From: an uncultured Lachnospiraceae bacterium
GTDB lineage: Bacteria; Bacillota; Clostridia; Lachnospirales; Lachnospiraceae
Direction of reading: 5' to 3'
Assembly: GCA_949878435.1 (NCBI GenBank)
Contig: CATLAK010000001.1
Span: 1 to 64,000 of the forward strand
Length of the DNA: 64,000 nucleotides
Shown here one piece after another: positions 1-7,773 of the stretch (the stretch's first letter is position 1; each line of letters opens with the position of its first letter). The notes below the pieces were generated by a model. The model ran no database searches, was not told where the DNA came from, and saw only the letters and a list, made by a program, of their open reading frames with translations. The position numbers and the translations under genes are program-made.

Positions 1-97
1 TCCTTGCTGTATGATTGTTATTCACAATTCAATTATACCATCAAGTGCAGGTTTGTGCCTTTTTTATGGGCTACAGTATTGATTTTTCAAGGTTCAG

Positions 98-113
98 CAC
101 ACCAACTGGTGTG
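98..113 (-). terminator. weak hairpin downstream of the MscS gene
   Basis: A perfect 7-bp inverted repeat (CACACCA, 2-nt loop, TGGTGTG) lies just after the stop of the MscS gene. On the minus strand it is followed about 10 nt later by a short A-rich stretch rather than a U-tract, so it is not a textbook terminator. I see nothing else supportable in positions 1-124. Confidence 0.3.
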
Positions 114-124
114 GGAAGTTTGAG

Positions 125-970
125 TTAATAAGTATGAACATCCAACTGCGGATAAGGAATCCTGACCCCCGCTTCATCCAGTGCATATTTAATCTGCTCC
201 GTCAGCTCCCATTTGGTGGTCCAGAAGTCAGACTGGAGCGCCCAGCATCTTACGTTCAGGTTTACGCTGCTTTCCCCCAAAGAATCCACAAAGACTCTGA
301 TTTCTTTCTCCTTTAGAACGGAAGGCATAGCCAGAATTGCAGCTTCTATGACTTCTCTTGCTTTATGAATATCCTCCTCGTAGGCGATTCCTACAGGAAT
401 GTCGATTCTGCGCTCGCTGCACTTGGTATAGTTGGTGATGGTACCGTTTGCCAATGTACCGTTAGGCAGAACAATCACTTTGTTTTCGGGTGTGATGATC
501 TGGGTATAGAAAATGTCTACGGCGTCAACCGTACCCTCGTTTCCAAGTCCGTCCCTGATATAATCGCCTGCCACAAAGGGCTTTAAAACCAGAAGCAGCA
601 CGCCGCCAGCAAAGTTGCTTAAACTTCCCTGTATGGCAAGCCCTACTGCCACGCTCGCCGAACCTAAGATGGCAAGAATGCTGGCGGCATCCACACCCAT
701 TCCGGATGCAATCATGAGAATCAGCACAAAATACAGCCCGAACTTTACAAAGGAATCTATAAAGCGCACCGCCCCTTCATCCACACGGCTCTTGATTAGT
801 GTTTTTTTGAGGATGCGCCTTAAAAGTCCGATCAGCTGTACACCGATTAAGAATGCCAATGCCGCCAGAACGACCCTGAGCCCAAGGTGAAAAATCTGTT
901 CTGGGAGCTGTTGCAGAAACCTCTCGATCACTCCCGTATTCACTTCCTTTTCCAGCCCCTGTGCTCCCAT
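125..970 (-). CDS. mechanosensitive ion channel, MscS family
   Basis: Small-conductance mechanosensitive channel of the cytoplasmic membrane, expected to release solutes under hypo-osmotic shock. The 281-residue length is close to E. coli MscS (286). The N-terminal third holds three hydrophobic helices. The pore-lining third helix is recognisable by its glycine/alanine-rich run (GSASVAVGLAIQGSLSNFAG, around residues 101-120), and the soluble beta domain follows with PNGTLANGTITNYT. The start is supported by GGAG upstream of the ATG. It begins 12 nt after the stop of glgB and is probably co-transcribed with it. No missing elements were seen; the family call is firm, while the exact paralogue (MscS or YkuT-like) is not decided. 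Confidence 0.93.
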   Translation of the reverse strand: MGAQGLEKEVNTGVIERFLQQLPEQIFHLGLRVVLAALAFLIGVQLIGLLRRILKKTLIKSRVDEGAVRFIDSFVKFGLYFVLILMIASGMGVDAASILAILGSASVAVGLAIQGSLSNFAGGVLLLVLKPFVAGDYIRDGLGNEGTVDAVDIFYTQIITPENKVIVLPNGTLANGTITNYTKCSERRIDIPVGIAYEEDIHKAREVIEAAILAMPSVLKEKEIRVFVDSLGESSVNLNVRCWALQSDFWTTKWELTEQIKYALDEAGVRIPYPQLDVHTY

Positions 971-982
971 GCTCCATTCTCC

Positions 983-3472
983 TTACTTCTTTTTCTTCGT
1001 TTCAGCAGGTTTTCTTAATTCTTCCTCTTCTTTGCGCAGCATTTCCGCCCGCTTTAGTTCCTCCTGTGCTTTCTTTAGTTCTTCCTGCGCTTTTCTTTCA
1101 GCCTCTTTTGCCCTTTCCATGGCTTCCTTCGCCTGCCGTTCGGCTTCTCTTGCTTCCTCTTTTGCCCTCTCGGCTTCTTCCTTCGCCGCCTGCGCTGCTT
1201 TTTCTGCCTCTTCCGCCCTTGCCTGCGCCTCTAATTTTGCCTTTTTCTTTTCAATTTGAAGCTTTTCCTTTTCGGTATAAGGCACGTAAGCATAGATACT
1301 TGCAGATAAAGGTGCACTGGTCATCTTGAAGGAAAATGCTCTTCCGTCAGCCTCTTCTTCCTCCACGTATTTCGCTCTTCCGTTTACTCTTCCCAGTCCG
1401 CCGTAACATTTGGCATCTGTATTCAAGATTTCTTTATACTTGCCCTCCAGCGGAACCCCTATGGTAAATTCCTGCTCCACATTTGCAAAGTTTACGACTA
1501 CAATCAGAACATCCTCTTCCTTTTCGGCCTTTCGCATAAAGGAGACCATGCATTTTTCGGGAGAGATACAGTTGATCCATTCAAATCCTTCCGGTTTGGT
1601 GTCAAATGCATGGAGCGCCGTTTTTTCTTTGTACAAGGCATTTAAATCCTTCATCAGCCGGTTGATTCCTTTGTGGGAATCGTGCTGCAAAAGCGCCCAC
1701 TCCGTTTCTCTGGTCTCGTCAAACTCACGGAACTCTGCAAGATCCTGTCCCATGAACAAAAGCTTCTTTCCGGGGTGAGTCATCATGTACGTATATGTGA
1801 TGCGGAGATTTGCAAACTTATCTTCCAGAACCCCCGGCATCTTTCCAATCATGGTCGCCTTTCCGTGGACCACCTCATCATGGGAATATACCAGCATAAA
1901 GTTTTCGCTGTAGGTATAAATCATGCTGAATGTAAGTTCATCATGGTGATGTGCCCTGAAATAAGGATCGTTGCCGATATAGGACAGGAAATCATTCATG
2001 AATCCCATATTCCACTTAAGATCAAAGCCAAGTCCGTCCTCTTCCACCGCGCCCGTGATCTTCGGCCATGCAGTGGATTCCTCCGCAATCATGAGCACAC
2101 CCGGATTCCGCTTTTTCATGATGGAATTTAAGTGTCTCAGCATTTCGATTGCTTGAAGGTTTTCGTGCCCGCCATAAATGTTGGCAATCCATTCGCCGTC
2201 ATTCTTTCCGTAATCCAGATAGAGCATGGATGCCACTGCATCCATACGTATACCGTCCACATGGTATTTTTCTACCCAATATAGGGCATTGGCAATCAGA
2301 TAATTGGAAACCTGGGGTCTTCCGTAATTATAAATCAACGTGCCCCAATGAGGATGCGCCCCCTGTCTGGGATCTGCATGTTCGTACAGGCATGTGCCGT
2401 CAAACTGTGCCAAACCATAGGTATCTCTTGGGAAATGCGCCGGAACCCAGTCTAAGATCACGCCGATTCCCGCCTGATGAAGGGCATCTACAAAGTACAT
2501 CAAATCTTCTGCTGTCCCATATCTCGCCGTAGGCGCATAATATCCAATCACCTGATATCCCCAGGATGCATCCAGCGGATGCTCCATAATCGGCATCAAT
2601 TCTACGTGCGTATACCCCATGTCCTTTATATATTTGATGATTTCAGGCGCAAGTTCTCTGTAGTTTAAGTAACCGTTGGTATCCCTGTCCTTCTTAAAGG
2701 AGCCAAGATACAATTCATACACACTGATGGGAGAATTTTTCTGCTGATGCTTTTCCCTCTCCTTCATCCATTTCGCATCTTTCCATTTATAAGAGATATC
2801 TCTGATAACAGAAGCTGTTTCCGGACGGAGCTGCTGTCCAAAGGCATAGGGATCTGCTTTTAAGTAAGTCAGACCGCCTCTTACCTTTAATTCAAATTTA
2901 TAGCATTCACCCGGCATCACGTCCGGTATGAACAGTTCAAAAACGCCGGCATCCTGATTTTTCTGCATTTGGTGAATCCTGCCGTCCCAGTGGTTAAAAT
3001 CCCCCACCACGCTGACACGAATTGCATTGGGCGCCCATACTGCAAAAAAGGTGCCCTTGACGCCGTCTGTTTCCATGAAATGAGCGCCAAGTTTTTCATA
3101 AACGGAATAATGGATTCCTGCATTGAATTTCTCAACGTCACTCTTTGTAAAACCGATCTTATATCTGTAGGGATCTTTGGCGCGGATGACGATCTCCTCC
3201 TCATACTGTATCTCATATTCATACTGATCGGGAATCTTGCCGGGAAGCAGATACGCAAAATAACCGGATTCATCCACCCGTTCCATTTCGTATTCTTTTC
3301 CGTCATCTTTAACCAAAATGCTGACTTTGACAGCCCCCGGCCAGAAGGTCTGGAACAGGACATTCTTTCCCGTCACATGAGGTCCTAAAATTTCCTGTGG
3401 ACTATCCTCCTCTGAATAAATGATTCCTTCAATTCTCGGCCAATTCATCAGTTTATATAGTTTATTGTTCAT
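983..3472 (-). CDS. glgB: 1,4-alpha-glucan branching enzyme with charged C-terminal helix
   Basis: Glycogen branching enzyme (GH13), making alpha-1,6 branches in glycogen. An N-terminal CBM48-like part is followed by the catalytic barrel. The nucleophile is in GIRMDAVASM, the acid/base in MIAEES and the third acidic residue in YSHDEVVHGK. The start is firm: GGAGGAGAGGGA precedes the ATG. The protein is 829 residues, whereas bacterial GlgB is usually about 630-730. The surplus is residues ~733-829, a Glu/Lys/Ala/Arg-rich stretch with no proline until its very end, predicted to be one long charged helix. No other glg genes are adjacent; the next gene downstream is the MscS channel. Branching activity is well supported; the role of the tail is unknown. 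Confidence 0.95.
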   Translation of the reverse strand: MNNKLYKLMNWPRIEGIIYSEEDSPQEILGPHVTGKNVLFQTFWPGAVKVSILVKDDGKEYEMERVDESGYFAYLLPGKIPDQYEYEIQYEEEIVIRAKDPYRYKIGFTKSDVEKFNAGIHYSVYEKLGAHFMETDGVKGTFFAVWAPNAIRVSVVGDFNHWDGRIHQMQKNQDAGVFELFIPDVMPGECYKFELKVRGGLTYLKADPYAFGQQLRPETASVIRDISYKWKDAKWMKEREKHQQKNSPISVYELYLGSFKKDRDTNGYLNYRELAPEIIKYIKDMGYTHVELMPIMEHPLDASWGYQVIGYYAPTARYGTAEDLMYFVDALHQAGIGVILDWVPAHFPRDTYGLAQFDGTCLYEHADPRQGAHPHWGTLIYNYGRPQVSNYLIANALYWVEKYHVDGIRMDAVASMLYLDYGKNDGEWIANIYGGHENLQAIEMLRHLNSIMKKRNPGVLMIAEESTAWPKITGAVEEDGLGFDLKWNMGFMNDFLSYIGNDPYFRAHHHDELTFSMIYTYSENFMLVYSHDEVVHGKATMIGKMPGVLEDKFANLRITYTYMMTHPGKKLLFMGQDLAEFREFDETRETEWALLQHDSHKGINRLMKDLNALYKEKTALHAFDTKPEGFEWINCISPEKCMVSFMRKAEKEEDVLIVVVNFANVEQEFTIGVPLEGKYKEILNTDAKCYGGLGRVNGRAKYVEEEEADGRAFSFKMTSAPLSASIYAYVPYTEKEKLQIEKKKAKLEAQARAEEAEKAAQAAKEEAERAKEEAREAERQAKEAMERAKEAERKAQEELKKAQEELKRAEMLRKEEEELRKPAETKKKK

Positions 3473-3521
3473 TCCCTCTCCTCCATTATAGACTGCGGAT
3501 TTCCTCCGCTATATATCTTTT

Positions 3522-3550
3522 ATTTTAACAAAGATATCTATACAACACAA
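3522..3550 (-). promoter_or_regulatory. candidate promoter of glgB-mscS
   Basis: Read on the minus strand: -35 TTGTGT (3545-3550), 17-nt spacer, -10 TAAAAT (3522-3527). It lies about 50 nt upstream of the glgB start. A short hairpin (AGCGGA ... TCCGC) lies between it and the ribosome binding site. Confidence 0.55.
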
Positions 3551-3604
3551 GCATCAAGTGATACAATCATAACATGATTAATTTATGATAAAGGATGTGA
3601 AAAA

Positions 3605-3913
3605 ATGTTCAATAAACCCAATCGTTCCGACGGATACGAAGCCCTTTCAAAGGAAGATAAAGACTTGCTTGACCGCATTGACGCCTATGCGGAACAGGTT
3701 CTTGGAGATATCGACCCGCAGAAGACCCGCATCTCTTTCCAGTTAGACAAGCTAAAACCTGTCATGCTGGAAATTGCTGAGGAAAGAGGCGCTGCGCTGG
3801 AAGATATCTTTATCCGCTATATGGACCTTGCCAGCGTCGTTTCTGCCAAACAAAATGCAGCGCTCAAGGAAGATCTGCATGATGCAGGAATAACAGATTT
3901 TAAGGAATATTAA
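3605..3913 (+). CDS. small hypothetical protein, 102 aa
   Basis: Unrecognised soluble, acidic, mostly helical protein without signal peptide or membrane segment. The start is supported by AAAGGATG six nt upstream of the ATG, and its stop is embedded in a strong terminator, so it looks like a genuine single-gene unit. It is the only plus-strand gene in the first 16 kb, divergent from glgB and convergent with serA. A middle segment (residues ~45-80) combines EIAEERGAALEDIFIRYMDL with an amphipathic pattern. I assign no function. Confidence 0.7.
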   Translation: MFNKPNRSDGYEALSKEDKDLLDRIDAYAEQVLGDIDPQKTRISFQLDKLKPVMLEIAEERGAALEDIFIRYMDLASVVSAKQNAALKEDLHDAGITDFKEY

Positions 3914-3943
3914 AAAGTGTGCGTGGATACGCACACTTTTTTT
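3912..3943. terminator. bidirectional rho-independent terminator
   Basis: A perfect 13-bp stem (AAAAAGTGTGCGT / ACGCACACTTTTT) with a 4-nt GGAT loop and A- and T-runs on both sides. It can stop transcripts from the small gene on the plus strand and from serA on the minus strand. Confidence 0.9.
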
Positions 3944-3947
3944 ATTC

Positions 3948-4004
3948 CCGCGAGCAACGAGCCAAGCGGACATGCTTGCATGCCCATTTGGCGACTGCCG
4001 CGAG
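3948..4004. repeat. palindromic intergenic element beside serA
   Basis: The 57-bp stretch begins and ends with the same CCGCGAG direct repeat (3948-3954 and 3998-4004). It encloses a nested hairpin: outer GCCAA/TTGGC (3961-3965 with 3988-3992) and inner CATGC-TT-GCATG (3971-3982). It touches the serA stop and lies outside the terminator, so it is an additional structure, in style like REP/PU-type intergenic repeats. Only one copy was noticed in this window. Confidence 0.5.
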
Positions 4005-4006
4005 GA

Positions 4007-5170
4007 TTATTTTACAACTCTTACACGGAACACGCCGTTAATCGCTTTTAACTTGCTGATGATCTCATCGTCCGCCGGTTTTTCAATATCCAGCATTGTA
4101 TATGCCACTTCGCCTTTTGACTTGTTCGTCATATCAGTGATATTGATTCCCTCATCTCCGAAGCATGCCGTGAACTTCGTGATCATATTCGCCTTATTCG
4201 TGTGGAAGATTGCCACACGTCCCGCCTGTGTACAGATTCCCATATCACAGTTGGGATAATTCACGCTGTTTATGATATTGCCGTTTTTCAGATAGTTCAT
4301 CATTTCCTTGACTGCCATCTTTGCACAGTTATCTTCTGATTCCTCTGTGGAAGCGCCCAAGTGAGGAATCACGATACAGCCTTCCTGTCCTACCGTGGTG
4401 GTGTTGGGAAAATCAGATACATATCTGCGCACTTTTCCTTCCTTGATACCTGCTAAGACGTCTTCTTCATTTACAAGCAGATCTCTTGCAAAGTTAAGGA
4501 GAATCACACCGTCTTTCATTTTCTGGATGGCTTCTTTATTGATCATTCCCTTGGTGGAATCTAAGAGCGGTACGTGGATGGTGATGATATCACAATTTTC
4601 ATAAATATCTTCCACATTGAGCACATGCTTTACGTCTCTGCTCAGATTCCATGCAGCATCCACGGATACGTAAGGATCATATCCATATACTTCCATTCCC
4701 ATATGTTTGGCAACGTTTGCAACCTTGACGCCGATTGCGCCAAGCCCGATGATACCCAGCTTTTTGTCCTGAACCTCGGTTCCTGCAAAGCGCTTCTTTT
4801 CTTTTTCCGTCGCCTTGGCAATATTTTCGTCATCTTTTGCAGATGTTACCCAGTTGATGCCGCCTACAATATCTCTGGATGCAAGGAGCATGCCGGCAAT
4901 GACCAGTTCCTTAACACCGTTTGCATTTGCGCCGGGCGTGTTAAATACCACGATTCCCTTTTCTGCACACTTATCCAGCGGAATGTTATTGACGCCGGCG
5001 CCGGCTCTTGCCACTGCCAGAAGTTCCTCTGACAATTCCATATCATGCATGGCTGCGCTTCTGACCAAAATTCCCTGCGCCGCATTCACATCCTCTGTCT
5101 TTTCAAACTCATCCGTAAACTTATCCAGCCCCACTTTGGCAATGGGATTTAAACAGTAATATTGAAACAT
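4007..5170 (-). CDS. serA: D-3-phosphoglycerate dehydrogenase
   Basis: Oxidises 3-phosphoglycerate to 3-phosphohydroxypyruvate, the first step of serine synthesis, in the cytosol. 387 residues: substrate-binding halves, a NAD Rossmann core (GLGAIGVKVANVAKHMGMEV, about residues 141-160), catalytic Arg in LLNFARD and His in IPHLGAST, and a C-terminal ACT domain (about residues 315-387) of the kind that senses serine. This is the short, single-ACT form. Preceded by AAAGGAG, 24 nt downstream of serC, so the two form an operon; serB is not nearby. The residue after the catalytic Arg is Asp where many relatives have Gly, a variant seen rather than an obvious defect. Confidence 0.95.
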   Translation of the reverse strand: MFQYYCLNPIAKVGLDKFTDEFEKTEDVNAAQGILVRSAAMHDMELSEELLAVARAGAGVNNIPLDKCAEKGIVVFNTPGANANGVKELVIAGMLLASRDIVGGINWVTSAKDDENIAKATEKEKKRFAGTEVQDKKLGIIGLGAIGVKVANVAKHMGMEVYGYDPYVSVDAAWNLSRDVKHVLNVEDIYENCDIITIHVPLLDSTKGMINKEAIQKMKDGVILLNFARDLLVNEEDVLAGIKEGKVRRYVSDFPNTTTVGQEGCIVIPHLGASTEESEDNCAKMAVKEMMNYLKNGNIINSVNYPNCDMGICTQAGRVAIFHTNKANMITKFTACFGDEGINITDMTNKSKGEVAYTMLDIEKPADDEIISKLKAINGVFRVRVVK

Positions 5171-5194
5171 TTTATTTTCTCCTTTAAACGACTC

Positions 5195-6277
5195 TCAGCT
5201 ATTCTTTTTCTCAAATTCCTTCATAAAGGCAACCAGCTTTTCCACGCCTTCCATGGGCATTGCATTATAAATACTTGCGCGCATGCCGCCCACCGACCTG
5301 TGCCCTTTCAAGTTTTCAAATCCGGCTTCCTTTGCTTCCTTGACAAATTTGGCATCCAGCTCTTCGCTTCCCGTGACGAAAGGAACGTTCATTAAAGACC
5401 TGTCTTCTCTTCTCACGGTACCTGTGAACAGACTGCTTTCATCTAAGAAATCATAAAGAATTTTTGCCTTTTTCTCATTATATTCTTTGATGGCAGATAA
5501 ACCGCCCATTTTTTTCAGCCATTTAAATACCTTGCCGCAGATATAGATGCCGTATGCAGGAGGGGTATTATACAGGGAATCTGCGTCTGCATGGGTCTTG
5601 TATTTCAACATCGTAGGCGTTCCGGGAAGGGTATCTTCTGTAATCAGGTCCTCCCTGATGATAACGATCACAACGCCGGCGGGTCCTATGTTTTTCTGTA
5701 CACCGCCATAAATAACGCCATACTTAGTTACGTCTACGGGTTCAGAAAGGAAACAGGATGAAACATCCGAAACCAGCACATGTCCCTTGGTATTTGGCAG
5801 GGTCTTGAATTTGGTTCCGTAAATCGTATTGTTCTCGCATATGTATACATAATCAGCATCTTCAGGAATAGGAAGATCGGAACAGTCCGGAATATAAGAA
5901 AAGGTCTTATCTGCTGAAGAAGCAACTTCCACCGCTTCACCATAAATCTTTGCTTCCTGATAAGCCTTCTTTGCCCACTGACCGGTTACGATGTATGCCG
6001 CCTTGCGGTTTTTCATCAGGTTCATGGGGATCATTGCAAACTGCTGGCTGGCGCCTCCTTGCAAGAACAGAACCTTATAATTATCAGGGATGTTCATAAG
6101 ATCGCGCAGATCGGCTTCCGCCTCTTTGATGATGGTATCGTACACTTTGGAACGATGGCTCATCTCCATAACGGACATTCCTGACCCCTTATAATCTAAC
6201 ATTTCATCTGCAGCTTCTTTTAATACTTCCTCAGGTAAAACTGCCGGACCTGCTGAAAAGTTATACACTCTGGACAC
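5195..6277 (-). CDS. serC: phosphoserine aminotransferase
   Basis: Transfers the amino group from glutamate to 3-phosphohydroxypyruvate to give phosphoserine (PLP-dependent, class V aminotransferase fold). The protein opens with the family signature RVYNFSAGPAVLPEEV, carries FLQGGASQQFAMIPMN and the PLP-lysine region YGVIYGGVQKNIGPAG, and ends with the GHRSVGGMRASIYNA block. I use the GTG start at 6277, because GGAGGAG sits directly upstream and the resulting 360 residues match the family (E. coli 362); a longer reading from 6337 would add 20 residues with no homology to the family start. First gene of serC-serA. Confidence 0.95.
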   Translation of the reverse strand: MSRVYNFSAGPAVLPEEVLKEAADEMLDYKGSGMSVMEMSHRSKVYDTIIKEAEADLRDLMNIPDNYKVLFLQGGASQQFAMIPMNLMKNRKAAYIVTGQWAKKAYQEAKIYGEAVEVASSADKTFSYIPDCSDLPIPEDADYVYICENNTIYGTKFKTLPNTKGHVLVSDVSSCFLSEPVDVTKYGVIYGGVQKNIGPAGVVIVIIREDLITEDTLPGTPTMLKYKTHADADSLYNTPPAYGIYICGKVFKWLKKMGGLSAIKEYNEKKAKILYDFLDESSLFTGTVRREDRSLMNVPFVTGSEELDAKFVKEAKEAGFENLKGHRSVGGMRASIYNAMPMEGVEKLVAFMKEFEKKNS

Positions 6278-6337
6278 TTTTATCTCCTCCTGTTTATGGG
6301 TTTTCCCCCAATTTATAGCAAAAAACATCTGCAACAC

Positions 6338-6366
6338 ATTTTAAACTCATTTTACGTGTTCGTCAA
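6338..6366 (-). promoter_or_regulatory. candidate promoter of serC-serA
   Basis: Read on the minus strand: -35 TTGACG (6361-6366), exactly 17-nt spacer, -10 TAAAAT (6338-6343). It lies 60 nt upstream of the GTG start. The -35 box is just before the end of the L,D-transpeptidase gene region. No T-box or other leader structure was seen in the short leader. Confidence 0.6.
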
Positions 6367-6372
6367 CCAATT

Positions 6373-7773
6373 TTAATAAAACATGACGCATGGCGTCCCG
6401 ATTTCCACCATCTCATAAAGCTCCGACACCTTGTCTAAAGGCGTGTTTATACAGCCGTGGGAACCGTTCGTCTTATAGATTTCGCCGCCGTATCTGCTGC
6501 GCCAGGATGCATCATGGATGCCGATTGCGCCTTTGACCGGAATCCAATATTTTACCGGGGAAGCATAATCCTCCCCGCGAAGGATTCTGTCTCTTTCTTT
6601 GTTGTACACAAAATTTGTACCTGACGGCGTTCCTCTTCTAAGGCTGGTATTTCCCGTCACCACCGGCGTTTCTATCTTCAACTCCCCGTTTTCATAATAG
6701 TACAGCATCTGATTCGTCATATCTACTTCTATATAGGTATCCCCGATGTCATCTTTCCCCTGCCGTACTGCCGTCTGAAGATAGACCGGCTCATGCACTT
6801 CCCGTCTCCTATTTTGAACCGCCTGCAAAAGATACTCTTTTTCTGCGTCCCGGTCGATCTTATTTCCATAAGTACCTCCCTTTACCGTCACAATTTCCCC
6901 GCGGGTGGCTTTAAAATTGCGGCTTGCTCCAACCGTATCATATTCATCGGCAAGGCGGTCGACAAATGCATACACCTTTTCTTCATCGGTACACAGATTT
7001 CCATCCCGGTCCAGGACAAATCCGCCTTCCTCATCCAGCATAAGAAAATCGCACACAACGGATCCGTCTATGGGGACGGTTTGATCGCCAAACTGGTAAA
7101 TGATTCCGCAGTCCTGATAATCTGCAAGTTTCTCCCAGAGCATCTTTTCTCTTTTCATTTCCTCATCAAGCGGCAGGTCCTCATAGCATCCTGCCTCTTC
7201 TAGTGCAAGAACCGGTTCAAGGCTTTCAAAGGCTGTTTGGATCATTTCCCTTGTCTTCTCCTCATTGAGCACATGCGTCCTTTCATCCTCCAGTGCATAT
7301 CCGCCGTCTGTTTTTACGATTCTGACCGTCCGCTCCTTAGGATCCTTCCCCTGAAAGAAAGGAAAGCCGTCTATCAATTGCTCAAACTTATCTTTATCAT
7401 ATCGAAGCACGGGAGAAAACTCCCTGTCTCCTGAATCCCCGATTAAATTGTCAATCCACAGATAGAGATTCTGCCTTTCCAGATATACGCGCAAGGGCTC
7501 CTCAAAGGTTACGGTAAGATTTATTTCATCCGGTAAAATAGCATAAGACTTACCATCACCGTCGATGATGGTAAGTCCGGTATACTCATATTGTTTTAAA
7601 AGTTCTTCATTCACCTCATTGACACTTTTTCCGGCACAATAAACCCCATTGATCCAGGTACCGTAGCTGAAGCCGCCATCATAATAAAATACCAACGCCA
7701 AATACATAACGATCAATGATAAAAGTATGATCAATCCGCCAATAGCGCTTCCTTTTAAAACATTTTTACTCAT
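6373..7773 (-). CDS. L,D-transpeptidase (YkuD) with peptidoglycan-binding region
   Basis: Predicted to form or modify 3-3 cross-links in peptidoglycan, outside the membrane. An N-terminal membrane anchor (residues ~10-32) is followed by an extracytoplasmic region of the kind found in 'peptidoglycan binding domain 4' proteins, then the YkuD domain (about residues 340-466). The catalytic signature is intact: IGIHDASW with the conserved His and NGSHGCINTP with the catalytic Cys. The gene starts inside the end of ilvB (ATGA, 4-nt overlap), so translation is probably coupled to a branched-chain amino acid operon, an unexpected place for a wall enzyme. Family call firm; exact wall reaction inferred. 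Confidence 0.9.
   Translation of the reverse strand: MSKNVLKGSAIGGLIILLSLIVMYLALVFYYDGGFSYGTWINGVYCAGKSVNEVNEELLKQYEYTGLTIIDGDGKSYAILPDEINLTVTFEEPLRVYLERQNLYLWIDNLIGDSGDREFSPVLRYDKDKFEQLIDGFPFFQGKDPKERTVRIVKTDGGYALEDERTHVLNEEKTREMIQTAFESLEPVLALEEAGCYEDLPLDEEMKREKMLWEKLADYQDCGIIYQFGDQTVPIDGSVVCDFLMLDEEGGFVLDRDGNLCTDEEKVYAFVDRLADEYDTVGASRNFKATRGEIVTVKGGTYGNKIDRDAEKEYLLQAVQNRRREVHEPVYLQTAVRQGKDDIGDTYIEVDMTNQMLYYYENGELKIETPVVTGNTSLRRGTPSGTNFVYNKERDRILRGEDYASPVKYWIPVKGAIGIHDASWRSRYGGEIYKTNGSHGCINTPLDKVSELYEMVEIGTPCVMFY

Noticed and set aside
961-1329. Plus-strand ORFs opposite the GlgB tail
   Set aside because: They are Leu/Pro/Ser-rich shadows of the low-complexity Glu/Lys/Ala repeat on the other strand.
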